A stretch of DNA of 64,000 bases from Arthrobacter horti (GCF_030731045.1 NZ_JAVALS010000002.1:124001-188000), one strand, 5' to 3'. Positions 7,156-15,457 are shown, numbered from the stretch's first letter. Notes: generated by a model not told the origin, from the sequence alone. Program-made: numbers and translations.

Positions 7156-8370
7156 TCAGCGCCGGGGCCGGTGCGGGATGTACCGCGGGATGAAGCGCGC
7201 CAGCAGGCCCGCCCCGAGGAACGCCAGGGCGCCGATGACGCCGCTGGCCAGTGGGAGGGAGAGGGACGCCAGCGCGGCGATGAGCAACGGCGACGCCGCC
7301 TGGCCGGCATCGCTGGAGAAGCGCCAGGCGCCCAGGAAGGCGGCCGGGTTGTCCCGCGGCGCCAAGTCCGCGCCGAGCGTCATGACGATGCCACTGCCCA
7401 TGCCGTTGGCCACGCCCAGCAGGAACGCCACTCCGGTGAACCAGAGATCGCGGCCCGGGACGTCGTGCAGGAACGCCAGGGCCAGGAACCCGACGCCCAG
7501 CCCCAGCATGCACGGCAGCACGCTCCACAGTCGTCCGCGCCGGTCCATGAGCTGCCCGCTCGTGTAGAAGAGGGCGAACTCGAGCCCGCCCGCCAGGCCG
7601 ATCACCAGCGCGGTGTGCGCCTCGCTCAGGCCGATGCTCAGGGCCCAGAGCGGCAGCAGCGTGATCCGGGCGGCGCGCGTCGCACCCACCAGGGCCACCC
7701 CGGACCCCATACGGAGCAGCGTGGCGCGGTGAGTGTGGATGGTGCGGAACAGTCCCGGCCCGTGGCCGGCGGCAGCCGGCCGTGCATCGCCGCGCGCCTC
7801 GGGGTCCGGCAGCACCAGAAGAGCGACGACGGCGGCCGCACAGCCGGTCGCGAAGATCCAGAAGGCGGCCTGCGGCGTCCCCGTGCGGGCGATGACGGCG
7901 GCCGCGATGAGCGGGCCGATGAACCAGCCCGCGCGGAAGACGCCGCCCAAGGCGGACAGTGCCCGGGCCCGGTACCGCAGCGGGACCCGGGTGGTCATGA
8001 AGGCGTGCCGGGCCAGTGCGAATACCGACGTGGCCAGGCCGATCAGCAGGACGCCCACCATGAGTGGCCACGGAGCTGTGGCGGTCAGGCTGAGGCCGAT
8101 GCCGGCCAGGGCAAGTCCCGTGGCGCCGATCATGGAGTTGCGCTCGCCGAAGCGGGCCACGAACCAGCCGGCGGGGATGTCTCCCACGAGCTCGCCGACC
8201 ACCACCATGGCGGCGATCGCCGCCGCCAGCGACAGCGACGCCCCCAGGGTGTGCGCCATCACCGGGATCATCGGCAGGACGGCACCCTCACCCGTGGAGA
8301 AGAGGATGGTGGGCAGGTAGACGGCCAGGGCGACGGAACGGAATCTGAAGGGTGGTTCGGCTGCTGTCAT
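7156..8370 (-). CDS. MFS transporter, unknown substrate
   Basis: 404 residues, ATG at 8370, about 12 transmembrane segments of major facilitator type. Visible family features are the basic loop near SGQLMDRRGRLWS and repeated small-residue helices. The C-terminal ARFIPRYIPHRPRR is a short basic cytosolic tail. It is a lone leftward gene, bounded by hairpins at 7087-7147 and 8415-8483. Nothing in the neighbourhood points to a cargo; drug or metabolite efflux is common for this group. Confidence 0.8.
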   Translation of the reverse strand: MTAAEPPFRFRSVALAVYLPTILFSTGEGAVLPMIPVMAHTLGASLSLAAAIAAMVVVGELVGDIPAGWFVARFGERNSMIGATGLALAGIGLSLTATAPWPLMVGVLLIGLATSVFALARHAFMTTRVPLRYRARALSALGGVFRAGWFIGPLIAAAVIARTGTPQAAFWIFATGCAAAVVALLVLPDPEARGDARPAAAGHGPGLFRTIHTHRATLLRMGSGVALVGATRAARITLLPLWALSIGLSEAHTALVIGLAGGLEFALFYTSGQLMDRRGRLWSVLPCMLGLGVGFLALAFLHDVPGRDLWFTGVAFLLGVANGMGSGIVMTLGADLAPRDNPAAFLGAWRFSSDAGQAASPLLIAALASLSLPLASGVIGALAFLGAGLLARFIPRYIPHRPRR

Positions 8371-8414
8371 GGCCCTCTCACCCTACGCCCGCCCGGAACC
8401 CGGGCCGGGAATTG

Positions 8415-8483
8415 CCCTCGCGAGGGAACAGTTGAGGCCCCTAAGATCGCGTCTTAAGGGCCTCAGCTGTCACCTCGCGAGGG
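8415..8483. terminator. Long hairpin after the purine permease gene
   Basis: The outer stem is eleven pairs (CCCTCGCGAGG and complement). A 2x2 mismatch follows, again GA opposite CA, then a mostly paired inner stem with one G-U and one C-A mismatch, closing a five-base loop. It follows the leftward permease gene (stop at 8491) by a few bases and lies upstream of the next leftward start at 8370. Probable terminator without a T-tract. Confidence 0.7.
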
Positions 8484-8490
8484 CTGGGAC

Positions 8491-9933
8491 CTACTTCACC
8501 CCGAGCGCCTGCTCGATCACGCCGATGCCGAAGAACGCCACGAACGCCGCGGCCACCACCCAGAGGAGCGGGTGGACCTCCTTGGCGCGGCCCTGGGCGG
8601 TGCGGAGGATCGCGTAGGCGATGAAACCGGCGCCCAGACCGTTGGCGATCGAGTAGGTGAACGGCATGAGGACCATGGTGAGGAAGGCCGGGATGGCCAC
8701 GCCCCAGTCGCTCCAGTCGATCCGCGTGATCTGGGTGACCATCATGAAACCGACCACCACCAGGGCCGGAGCCACGGCCTCGAACGGCACCAGGTTGATG
8801 AGCGGGGTCAGGAACATGGAGGCCAGCAGGAGCAGGCCCGTCACGATGGACGCGAAACCGGTCCGGGCGCCCTCGGCGATGCCGGCACCGGACTCCACGA
8901 AGATCTGGTTGGAGGAGACGGAGGAGCCGCCACCGGCGATCGCGCCGAAGGCGTCCACGATCAGCACACGGTCCACGTTCGGGATGTTGCCGTCCTTGTC
9001 GACGGTGCCAGCCTCATTGGCCAGGCCCACCATGGTTCCCATGGCGTCGAAGAAGATGGACAGCAGGATCACGAAGGTCATGAGCAGGGCGGCGATGACG
9101 CCCATGTGCTGGAAGGCGCCCACCGGGTTCGCCTTGCCGATCAGGGAGAGGTCCGGCAGGGACCAGTCGGTGAAGTGCGGCGCCACCAGGGACCAGCCGG
9201 CCGGGTTGTGGTTCTTGCCGTCGAAGCTCGGGCCGATGTGCAGCGTGTACTCGAGGACGACGGACAGCACCGTGGAGGCGATGATGCCGATCAGGATGGC
9301 GCCCTTGACCTTGCGGACAAGCAGCACCACTGTCAGGATCAGGCCGAAGAGGAACACCACGGTGGGCCAGCCCAGGAGCTTGCCGTCCACGCCGAGGCCC
9401 ACGGGAACGGTGGTACCGGCCACGTCCGGGATGCGGCGCACGAAGCCCGCGTTGACCAGGCCGATCAGGGAGATGAAGAGGCCGATGCCCACCACGATGG
9501 CGGTTTTGAGTCCCTCCGGGACGGCCCGGAAGACGGCCGTCCGGAAACCGGTGAGGACCAGGATCATCATGGTCACACCGGAGAGCAGGACCAGGCCCAT
9601 GACGTCCGGCCAGCTGAGGTCCGGGTTGGTGGCGATGGTGACGGACACGAAGGCGTTCACGCCCAGGCCCGTGGCCAGGGCGAAGGGGTGCTTGGCCCAG
9701 GCGCCCATCAGGATGGTCAGGATGCCCGCCACGAACGCCGTCACGGCGGCCACATTGGTGAAGCCGAGGACGTCGCCGTGGACGTCCTTGCCGGACAGGA
9801 TGAGCGGGTTGAGCACCACGATGTAACTCATGGCGAAGAAGGTGGCGAAGCCGCCGCGGATCTCACGGGAGTAGGTGGAACCACGTTCGGAGATCTTGAA
9901 GTAGCGGTCCAGGGCTGTTCCGGTGCGGGACAT
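8491..9933 (-). CDS. NCS2/AzgA-type purine permease (hypoxanthine/guanine/adenine)
   Basis: 480 residues with about 12-13 membrane segments. The N-terminal pattern KISERGSTYSREIRGGFATFF and AMSYIVVLNPLIL is characteristic of the AzgA branch (PbuG, GhxP, PurP), proton symporters for purine bases. Other marks are ALATGLGVNAFVSVT and the later SSNQIFVESGAGIAEGARTGF. The start ATG 9933 is preceded by a purine-rich GGAAGGCTCCC. A promoter with -10 TATGAT lies about 40 bases upstream. It is monocistronic and ends at the hairpin 8415-8483. No purine-catabolic genes lie nearby, so salvage is the simplest role. Confidence 0.88.
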   Translation of the reverse strand: MSRTGTALDRYFKISERGSTYSREIRGGFATFFAMSYIVVLNPLILSGKDVHGDVLGFTNVAAVTAFVAGILTILMGAWAKHPFALATGLGVNAFVSVTIATNPDLSWPDVMGLVLLSGVTMMILVLTGFRTAVFRAVPEGLKTAIVVGIGLFISLIGLVNAGFVRRIPDVAGTTVPVGLGVDGKLLGWPTVVFLFGLILTVVLLVRKVKGAILIGIIASTVLSVVLEYTLHIGPSFDGKNHNPAGWSLVAPHFTDWSLPDLSLIGKANPVGAFQHMGVIAALLMTFVILLSIFFDAMGTMVGLANEAGTVDKDGNIPNVDRVLIVDAFGAIAGGGSSVSSNQIFVESGAGIAEGARTGFASIVTGLLLLASMFLTPLINLVPFEAVAPALVVVGFMMVTQITRIDWSDWGVAIPAFLTMVLMPFTYSIANGLGAGFIAYAILRTAQGRAKEVHPLLWVVAAAFVAFFGIGVIEQALGVK

Positions 9934-9972
9934 GGGAGCCTTCCGGGGAATTTGCTGGGGATTTCACTCCAA

Positions 9973-10001
9973 ATCATATTCTCTGCCGGTGAAGTCTTGA
10001 A
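9973..10001 (-). promoter_or_regulatory. Candidate promoter of the purine permease gene
   Basis: On the minus strand, -35 TTCAAG (9996-10001) and -10 TATGAT (9973-9978) are 17 bp apart, with the -10 box 40 bases before the start codon. The -10 box is strong and the -35 box weak. No purine riboswitch fold was recognised between it and the gene. Confidence 0.4.
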
Positions 10002-10071
10002 AAGCCGCATAGGGTGGTGTAGGAATCGGCGGCCCTGATGGCCGCGCGCACGGACCCCAGGGAGGCACCTC

Positions 10072-10686
10072 TTGCCGTACATCACGCAGCCGACGACGAC
10101 GGCGGGCCGCCGCCCGCGCAGGAACCCCCGCGCCACGGTCCTCGCCGCCGTCGTCGCCGTCTTTTCCGCCGCGCTGCTGGTGCTGGGCCTCGCCGCCCCT
10201 GCTTCCGCCCACGACGTCCTGGAAGGCACCACGCCCAAGGACGGCGCGACGGCGGCGGCCGCACCGGACAAGGTGACGCTGACGTTCTCCAACAATCCGA
10301 TCGGCATCGGCTCGGAGGTCCTGGTCAAGGACCCGTCCGGGACAAACTGGTCCAACGGCCCGGTGGACATCGTGGACAATGTGGTCACCCAGAAGCTCAA
10401 GGACGGCGCCCCGGCCGGCAAATACACGGTTCAGTGGCGTGTGGTGTCCTCCGACTCCCACCCCATCGAGGGGACCTTCTCCTACACGGTGACGTCCGGC
10501 GCGCAGGTGCCGGGCGTGGCATCGGCCGCACCGCTGAGCAGCCCCTCGGCGGAGCCGGCCCAGGCTGCCGCGCCGGGCGAGCCGTTCCCGGTCATGATCG
10601 TGGTGTTCGCGGTGCTCGCCGTGATCCTGCTGGTGATCGTGGGCGTCCTGGCCCGCCGCAAGCTGGGCGGCTCCTCGGAGGACTGA
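10072..10686 (+). CDS. CopC-domain copper-resistance-like protein, secreted and membrane-anchored
   Basis: 204 residues from a TTG start with GGGAGG six bases upstream. A signal peptide (about 1-43, ending APASA) precedes a mature N-terminus that begins with His-Asp-Val-Leu; this His is the usual first Cu(II) ligand of CopC proteins. The second ligand motif, SSDSHPIEG, is present near residue 140. A Pro/Ala-rich linker follows, then one C-terminal membrane helix (about 175-195) and a basic tail. It therefore binds copper outside the membrane while anchored. The usual partner CopD/YcnJ membrane domain is not encoded next to it. Monocistronic. Confidence 0.87.
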   Translation: MPYITQPTTTAGRRPRRNPRATVLAAVVAVFSAALLVLGLAAPASAHDVLEGTTPKDGATAAAAPDKVTLTFSNNPIGIGSEVLVKDPSGTNWSNGPVDIVDNVVTQKLKDGAPAGKYTVQWRVVSSDSHPIEGTFSYTVTSGAQVPGVASAAPLSSPSAEPAQAAAPGEPFPVMIVVFAVLAVILLVIVGVLARRKLGGSSED

Positions 10687-10696
10687 TTCCGGCGGC

Positions 10697-11713
10697 CTAG
10701 GTGCCGTTCGGCCGGTCTGTCTCCGGCTGCTTCTGTGGGGTGGCCGGGGGTTGCTGAGGTGCGGCCGGCGGCTGCTGCGGAGGGTACTGCTCCTGCGGGG
10801 CGCCGGGCCATGACTGAGGCTGACCGTAGCCCTGCTGCTGCATCTGATCCGGCTGAGGCGGATAGAAGTAACCCGGCTGCGGCTGCTGCTGCTGCTGCTG
10901 ATAGCCCTGCTGGGCGTAGTAATCCTGCGGCGCATAGCCCTGCTGGCCGTACCCCTGGGGTGCCTGGCCCTGCTGAACGTAGCCCTGTTGCGGATACCCC
11001 TGTTGCGGCATCGGGCCGGGCTGGGAGTAGTACCCCTGCTGGGCGTAGTACCCCGGCGGGGCGTCATAGGGTGCCGGCTTCGGGGCTTTCGGAGCGAAGG
11101 CCTGGATCACGAGTGGGATCACCAGGCCCACCACGGCGATCAGCGACGTCGCCCCGGCCGTGCGCCACCACCAATCCGGCCAGTGCGGCGCGGGGAACGC
11201 CGCCGGAAGCGCCAGCTCCAAGACGGTCAGCCAGGCGAACCCCAGGGTGACGGCGGCCGAGATCCTGATGCCTTTGAGCGTCGTGCGGGTGATGAAGCGC
11301 GGCACGTAGAGCTGCGTGAGCAGCAGCGCCACCCGGATGAGCACCAGAACGGCGACGAAGCGCCAGAGCTGCCCGATCCAGACGAAGGCGTCCGCGGTGT
11401 TGCCGGGCTGCAGCCAGCCGTTCCAGATCTTGAGCAGCCCGGTGGCGAGCAGTAAGACATTGAGAATCGTCGACGCCGCGAGGTACCAGCGGTTCGGGCC
11501 CTCCGGCGCGTTCGCATCGAGCAGGACCGCTCCGGCGAAGAGCCCGACGAGCAGGAGGGTGAGCCACGCGCGCCCGGCCACATTGGCCTGGTCTCCGATG
11601 ATGATGAACATCCCTCCGAGCAATGCGGCCACGATCAGCATGCTGACGGCAAGCCACAGCGCCACGGTCGCGACACGAGATCGCCGGGCAGGGGGAGTGG
11701 GTGGGTGGGTCAT
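10697..11713 (-). CDS. Membrane protein with Gln/Tyr/Gly/Pro-rich C-terminal tail
   Basis: 338 residues. About six hydrophobic segments span residues 15-210. From about 220 the chain becomes a cytosolic or extracellular low-complexity tail built from repeats such as QQGY and PQQGY, ending PETDRPNGT. ATG 11713 has a purine-rich site upstream on the minus strand. I do not recognise a domain. The tail resembles the disordered, aggregation-prone tails of some actinobacterial membrane proteins, so scaffolding or clustering is possible. The gene ends only 10 bases from the convergent CopC-like gene, with no hairpin seen between them. Confidence 0.7.
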   Translation of the reverse strand: MTHPPTPPARRSRVATVALWLAVSMLIVAALLGGMFIIIGDQANVAGRAWLTLLLVGLFAGAVLLDANAPEGPNRWYLAASTILNVLLLATGLLKIWNGWLQPGNTADAFVWIGQLWRFVAVLVLIRVALLLTQLYVPRFITRTTLKGIRISAAVTLGFAWLTVLELALPAAFPAPHWPDWWWRTAGATSLIAVVGLVIPLVIQAFAPKAPKPAPYDAPPGYYAQQGYYSQPGPMPQQGYPQQGYVQQGQAPQGYGQQGYAPQDYYAQQGYQQQQQQPQPGYFYPPQPDQMQQQGYGQPQSWPGAPQEQYPPQQPPAAPQQPPATPQKQPETDRPNGT

Positions 11714-11796
11714 CGACGTCTCCTTGGCTGGTGGTGACCAGTTTATCTAAAGACGTTTGCCGTACGTAAGGTGTGTCTCCAAAAACGGTCCGGCGT

Positions 11797-12432
11797 TCAG
11801 GCCGGCAGACGCAGACCGTTCCCCGCGATGGTGTTGCCCACCAGCCGGGCCTGCTGGAGCACTTCGCGGTGGCCCGCGGACACCTGCTGCCCGACGCCCA
11901 CCAGATAGATGCCCAGGCGGCGGAGGGCCGTCGAGAGGCTTTCGCCGGTCTCCTGGCCGAGGCCGTGCAGGAAACGCCGCACGGGGTGATGGGCGTTGGC
12001 GCCTGTGATGACCAGTGAATCGCACAGAATGACCCCGGTGGGGGTGTGCAGCACCCAGCGGCGCAGCGGTGCGTCCGCACCGTGGGCGCCGGCGGTGTCC
12101 AGAGCGTCCGCGACGACGCCGCGCCGGATGTCCACCGCGTGACTCTTGGTGTAGCCGTGGAGCTGGCGGAGGATCTCGCGCCGCTCGTCGTGACTGACGG
12201 GATCGCAGGCCGCGACGCGTTCCAGTTGCTCGGTGGTGGCATGCCGGAGCGTGGCCCGCAGCTGCGCATCGCCTTCGGCGAGCCCGTCGAGCACCACCAC
12301 GGCCACACCCTTGCGGTGCAGATGCGTGGCGACGGCCAGCCCGCCCATCCCGGAACCGATCACGACGACGTCGGTGACCGTGGTGCCGTCCTCGCCGGGG
12401 GCGAAAGGCACTCTCCGGGTGCTGCGTGGCAT
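11797..12432 (-). CDS. Short FAD/NAD-binding oxidoreductase-like protein
   Basis: 211 residues from ATG 12432, chosen because GGAGG lies five bases upstream. An N-terminal dinucleotide motif, VVVIGSGMGGLAVATHLHRKG, is followed by an LVITGAN segment like those of thioredoxin-reductase-fold enzymes. The catalytic CxxC and the C-terminal FAD motif of that family are absent, and the chain is about 100 residues short. It may be a remnant or a specialised single-domain relative. The reading frame stays open upstream to 12960, but that extension lacks Rossmann or other recognisable sequence. Function unknown. Confidence 0.6.
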   Translation of the reverse strand: MPRSTRRVPFAPGEDGTTVTDVVVIGSGMGGLAVATHLHRKGVAVVVLDGLAEGDAQLRATLRHATTEQLERVAACDPVSHDERREILRQLHGYTKSHAVDIRRGVVADALDTAGAHGADAPLRRWVLHTPTGVILCDSLVITGANAHHPVRRFLHGLGQETGESLSTALRRLGIYLVGVGQQVSAGHREVLQQARLVGNTIAGNGLRLPA

Positions 12433-12822
12433 ACCGTCCTCCATCGACTCGGGTTCACCTGGGCGCGCGGACGCACCCGGTGCTGGGCAAAACAGGCAGG
12501 GCAATTCTGGCGGGCAACACGACGAAAGGACCCACGGAATCCCGGTGGATTCATCCGTGAGTCCCCTCCCACTCTGGGTTCGAGAGTACCCGGTTTCGGG
12601 CACCCTGAACAGGGTTTCAGAAACGTACTCTCCGGCCTTTTCCCGGGGCCTCCCGGAAGGCCTTCCGCAAGGCTCCGCCGACGCCTTGCGGGGCGCGTCG
12701 GCGTCGTCGGCGATTCTTGAATTGCCCAGCTCAACCGGCAATAGTGGACTTAACGGCGGCGGGCTAGGGAGCCCGCCAGGGCAGCGACCCCAAGAGCCTG
12801 GGGCACGAGGAGGCGAACTGAC
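12433..12822. promoter_or_regulatory. 390-bp intergenic region rich in palindromes, divergent promoters
   Basis: No gene is supported. Palindromic elements include ACCCTG/CAGGGT (12602-12615), GGAAGGCCTTCC (12655-12666), CCGCAAGGC with its complement (12665-12691), and GGCGGGCT with its complement around a four-base loop (12758-12777). The last would sit in the 5' leader of the universal stress protein mRNA. TTGAAT with AATAGT 17 bp downstream, just before that hairpin, is a weak promoter candidate. The region separates the short oxidoreductase (-) from the stress protein (+). Confidence 0.45.
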
Positions 12823-13836
12823 GTGAGCACGGAAATGCCGGGAGCGGAAACGCACGGATTCCAGGGTGGGGTCATCGTGGGAGTTGACGGCTCCGAACAC
12901 GGGGGCTGCGCTCTCCTCTGGGCCGCACGTGAAGCCCAGCGCCGGCAGACCGCCCTGCACCTCATCACTGCGTACTCGGTGCCCATTTACGCGGCCTCCG
13001 GCCTGGACGGTGGCTATGCGGCCGTGGACGACTCCGTGATCCGCCAGGGCGCGGAAGGCGTCCTCCGCGAGGCCATGGAGCGCATCAAGGACTTCGACAT
13101 CGACGTGGACGCCTCCGTGGAGAACGGTGACGCCTCCGGTGTCCTCCTGGAGCTCGGCAAGGATGCCGACCTTCTGGTGGTCGGCACGCGAGGGAGGGGA
13201 GGCTTCGTCGGCCGGCTGCTGGGCTCGGTGAGCTCGGCCCTACCCGCCCACGCCAGCTGCCCCACCGTGGTGGTCCCCACCATCTGCGCCGGCCGCTTCG
13301 GTCAGGAGGTTGAGGACAAACACGCCAAGGCTGAACTGGCCAAGCATCCCCTGGCCGAGGTCAAGCCCCGGGTCGTGGTGGGCGTGGACGGTTCCGATCA
13401 GGCCCGCGTGGCCGTGCTCGAGGCCGCCGAACAGGCCCAGCGCATGGGCGTGGAGCTGCAGGTGCTCTGCTCCGTACCGCAGTACAGCGGAAGCCTCGCC
13501 TGGGTCCCGGCGGCCATCGACCGGGAGGCGATCTTCGCTGACATCCAGACCCAGCTGGACGCCGGCGTGCTCTGGCTCAAGAGCCACTTCCCGGAGCTCG
13601 AGATTCACACCCGCCTGGTGGACGGATCCCCGGTGGAGGTCCTGGTGGAGTCCAGCCGGGATTCCGAGCTCGTGGTGGTGGGCACGCGCGGCCGCGGCGG
13701 TTTCGCAGGCATGATGCTCGGCTCCACCTCGGACGGCGTCCTGCATCACGCCCGCGGCCCGGTCATGGTGGTGCCGGACCGCGAGGATCCGCGTCTGGAG
13801 GACCGGCCCAGCTTCGGGCCGATGCTGGGGAGTTGA
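12823..13836 (+). CDS. Universal stress protein with two UspA domains
   Basis: 337 residues from GTG 12823 (GAGGAGG upstream). Two tandem Usp domains are visible. Domain one spans about 12-150, with GVDGSEHG and the ATP-loop motif VVGTRGRGGFVGRLLGSVS. Domain two spans about 180-325, with GVDGSDQAR and VVGTRGRGGFAGMMLGSTS followed by ARGPVMVV. Both G2xG9xG(S/T) signatures are intact, so ATP binding is expected. In actinobacteria such proteins are induced by hypoxia and stress and act as cytosolic ATP-binding regulators. The stop codon falls inside a 29-bp direct repeat shared with the spacer. Confidence 0.92.
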   Translation: MSTEMPGAETHGFQGGVIVGVDGSEHGGCALLWAAREAQRRQTALHLITAYSVPIYAASGLDGGYAAVDDSVIRQGAEGVLREAMERIKDFDIDVDASVENGDASGVLLELGKDADLLVVGTRGRGGFVGRLLGSVSSALPAHASCPTVVVPTICAGRFGQEVEDKHAKAELAKHPLAEVKPRVVVGVDGSDQARVAVLEAAEQAQRMGVELQVLCSVPQYSGSLAWVPAAIDREAIFADIQTQLDAGVLWLKSHFPELEIHTRLVDGSPVEVLVESSRDSELVVVGTRGRGGFAGMMLGSTSDGVLHHARGPVMVVPDREDPRLEDRPSFGPMLGS

Positions 13837-13889
13837 GCCAGCAGGCGAGTTGATCTGACAGGGAGTTGAGCCAGCAGGCGAGTTGATCT
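13828..13889. repeat. Two 29-bp direct repeats between convergent genes
   Basis: Perfect copies at 13828-13856 and 13861-13889, period 33 bp. The first includes the stop codon of the universal stress protein gene, and the second reaches the stop of the NlpC/P60 gene on the other strand. A recent tandem duplication is the simplest origin. No strong terminator hairpin is seen here. Confidence 0.8.
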
Positions 13890-15372
13890 ACCAGTAGCGG
13901 GCCGCGGTGGGCCAGAGCTGCATGCCGGCCGCGCTCATGTCCGCGATATTGGTGACGGTCACGCCCGTGCTGGGGTTGAGCGCCTGGACCACCTGGTTGC
14001 CGCCGATGTAGATGGCCACATGGTAGAAGTAGCCGCCGTCGCCCCAGAAGATGAGGTCGCCCGGCTGCCACCGGCCCATGGGGATGTACTGCGGCGCCGC
14101 GAAGTACTGCGGCGTGGCCGTGCGCGGCAGGTAGACACCCGCCGAGGCGAACGCCTGCGAGGTCAGGCCCGAGCAGTCGTAGCCCGGCCCGGTGCCGCCC
14201 CAGACATATGGCGAGCCGAGCTTGGACATCGCGAAGCCGATGGCGGTCTGCGCCGTGCCGCTGTTCGAGGCAGGCGGGGTGACCGGCGGCTGGGGTGCGG
14301 GAGGCTGCGGTGCCGGTTGCTGGGGAACGGGCGGTTGAGGCGCGGGAGGCTGGGGCGCGGGCTGTTGCGGTGCCGGCTGCTGCGGGGCAGGAGGCTGGGG
14401 TGCGGGCTGTTGCGGTGCCGGCTGTGCAGGGTTCTGAGCCTGTTGTTGCTGCTGGGCCTGCTGTTGTTGCTGCTGGGCCTGCGCGGCAGCCTGTTCGCGT
14501 TGCTGCTGAGCTGCGGCCGCCTGCTGCGCGGCTTGCTGCTGGAGGGCCGCCAGGGCGGCCGCGGCGCGCTGCTGCTCCAGCCCTTGCACCCGCTGGGTCT
14601 CGAGGCTCACGGTGGTGTTCCGCAGCTCGGCGAGCCGGTCGATGACCTTGGTGCGGTCCTGCGACGCCGTGGCGAGAGCCTGGGTGGCGGCGTTCTGAGC
14701 CGCCTCGGCGGCGGCCCGTGCCTGATCGGCGTCGCGCGCGGCGTCGTCGGCGGCCTTCTGAGCGGCAGCCGCATCCGCGGCGAGTGAGGCGGACGCGTGA
14801 TCCGAGGCCACGGCGCGGTCGAAGGCTTCGCTCTGCTTCCGCGTCAGGGCGTCCAGCGTGGTGGCCTTGGCGAGGAGGTCGCCGTCGCTGCCGTTCAGCA
14901 CGCTCTCGACGACGGGGTTCACACCGCCGGTCTGGTAGATCGAGCTGGCGAGGGCGCCCACGTCCTTGCGGCTGGCGTCCGCCTGGCGCTTGGCGTCCGC
15001 GGCCTTCGTCTTCGCCACCTGGGCGGCGGACTGCTTGGCCTGCAGGGTGAGGAGGGCGTTGGTGTAGGCGTCGTTGGCCCGCATGCCGTTGGCGACCGCC
15101 TGGGACTGCTTGTCCGCCAGGGTGCCGATCAGGCCTTCGAGGCGGCTCTGGGCGGCCTTGGCGTCGGATTCGTTCTTCTTCGCAGCGGCGATGTCGGCTT
15201 CGCTCGGGATGCCGTCGCCCTGGTCCGCCGGGAGGGCGAGGGGAACCGTGATGGGAGCCTGCGGGACGGGTGCCGCGAAGGCCCCGGGGAGGCCGCTGCC
15301 GAGCAGGACGCTCGCGCTGAGCGCGGACGAATAGAGGATCGCCGCGTATTTTCTGCCGTTGGCCCTTGTCAT
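13888..15372 (-). CDS. Secreted C40 (NlpC/P60) peptidoglycan endopeptidase with coiled coil and Pro/Gln-rich linker
   Basis: 494 residues from ATG 15372 (GCAGG five bases upstream); an in-frame GTG at 15378 is an alternative. A signal peptide (about 1-35, ending GAFAA) is followed by a long Ala/Gln/Asp-rich coiled coil (about 60-265) and a Gln-rich then Pro/Gln/Ala repeat linker (about 275-370). The NlpC/P60 domain has Cys400 (YDCSGL), His451 (YFYHVAIYIG) and a polar third residue, probably Asn466. This is the RipA-like layout of actinobacterial hydrolases that cleave stem peptides during cell separation; the coiled coil usually restrains the catalytic domain. The upstream region has direct repeats that may bind a regulator. 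Confidence 0.9.
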   Translation of the reverse strand: MTRANGRKYAAILYSSALSASVLLGSGLPGAFAAPVPQAPITVPLALPADQGDGIPSEADIAAAKKNESDAKAAQSRLEGLIGTLADKQSQAVANGMRANDAYTNALLTLQAKQSAAQVAKTKAADAKRQADASRKDVGALASSIYQTGGVNPVVESVLNGSDGDLLAKATTLDALTRKQSEAFDRAVASDHASASLAADAAAAQKAADDAARDADQARAAAEAAQNAATQALATASQDRTKVIDRLAELRNTTVSLETQRVQGLEQQRAAAALAALQQQAAQQAAAAQQQREQAAAQAQQQQQQAQQQQQAQNPAQPAPQQPAPQPPAPQQPAPQQPAPQPPAPQPPVPQQPAPQPPAPQPPVTPPASNSGTAQTAIGFAMSKLGSPYVWGGTGPGYDCSGLTSQAFASAGVYLPRTATPQYFAAPQYIPMGRWQPGDLIFWGDGGYFYHVAIYIGGNQVVQALNPSTGVTVTNIADMSAAGMQLWPTAARYW

Positions 15373-15420
15373 GCACACCTGCCTCGTCCGGCCGGGTGGT
15401 GACCCGGCTTTACCGAGACT

Positions 15421-15457
15421 AAGGCCCCATTCGTAACATTGGCAACAAAGGCCCCAT
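15421..15457. promoter_or_regulatory. Direct repeats upstream of the NlpC/P60 gene
   Basis: AAGGCCCCAT occurs at 15421-15430 and 15448-15457 (period 27). Between them lie GTAACA (15433-15438) and GCAACA (15442-15447), spaced nine apart. This resembles the direct-repeat sites reported for MtrA-type response regulators that control cell-wall hydrolases. The assignment is tentative. Confidence 0.35.

Noticed and set aside
12433..12960. N-terminal extension of the short oxidoreductase
   Set aside because: The added sequence overlaps the stress-protein gene, shows no family similarity, and a clean ribosome site exists for ATG 12432.
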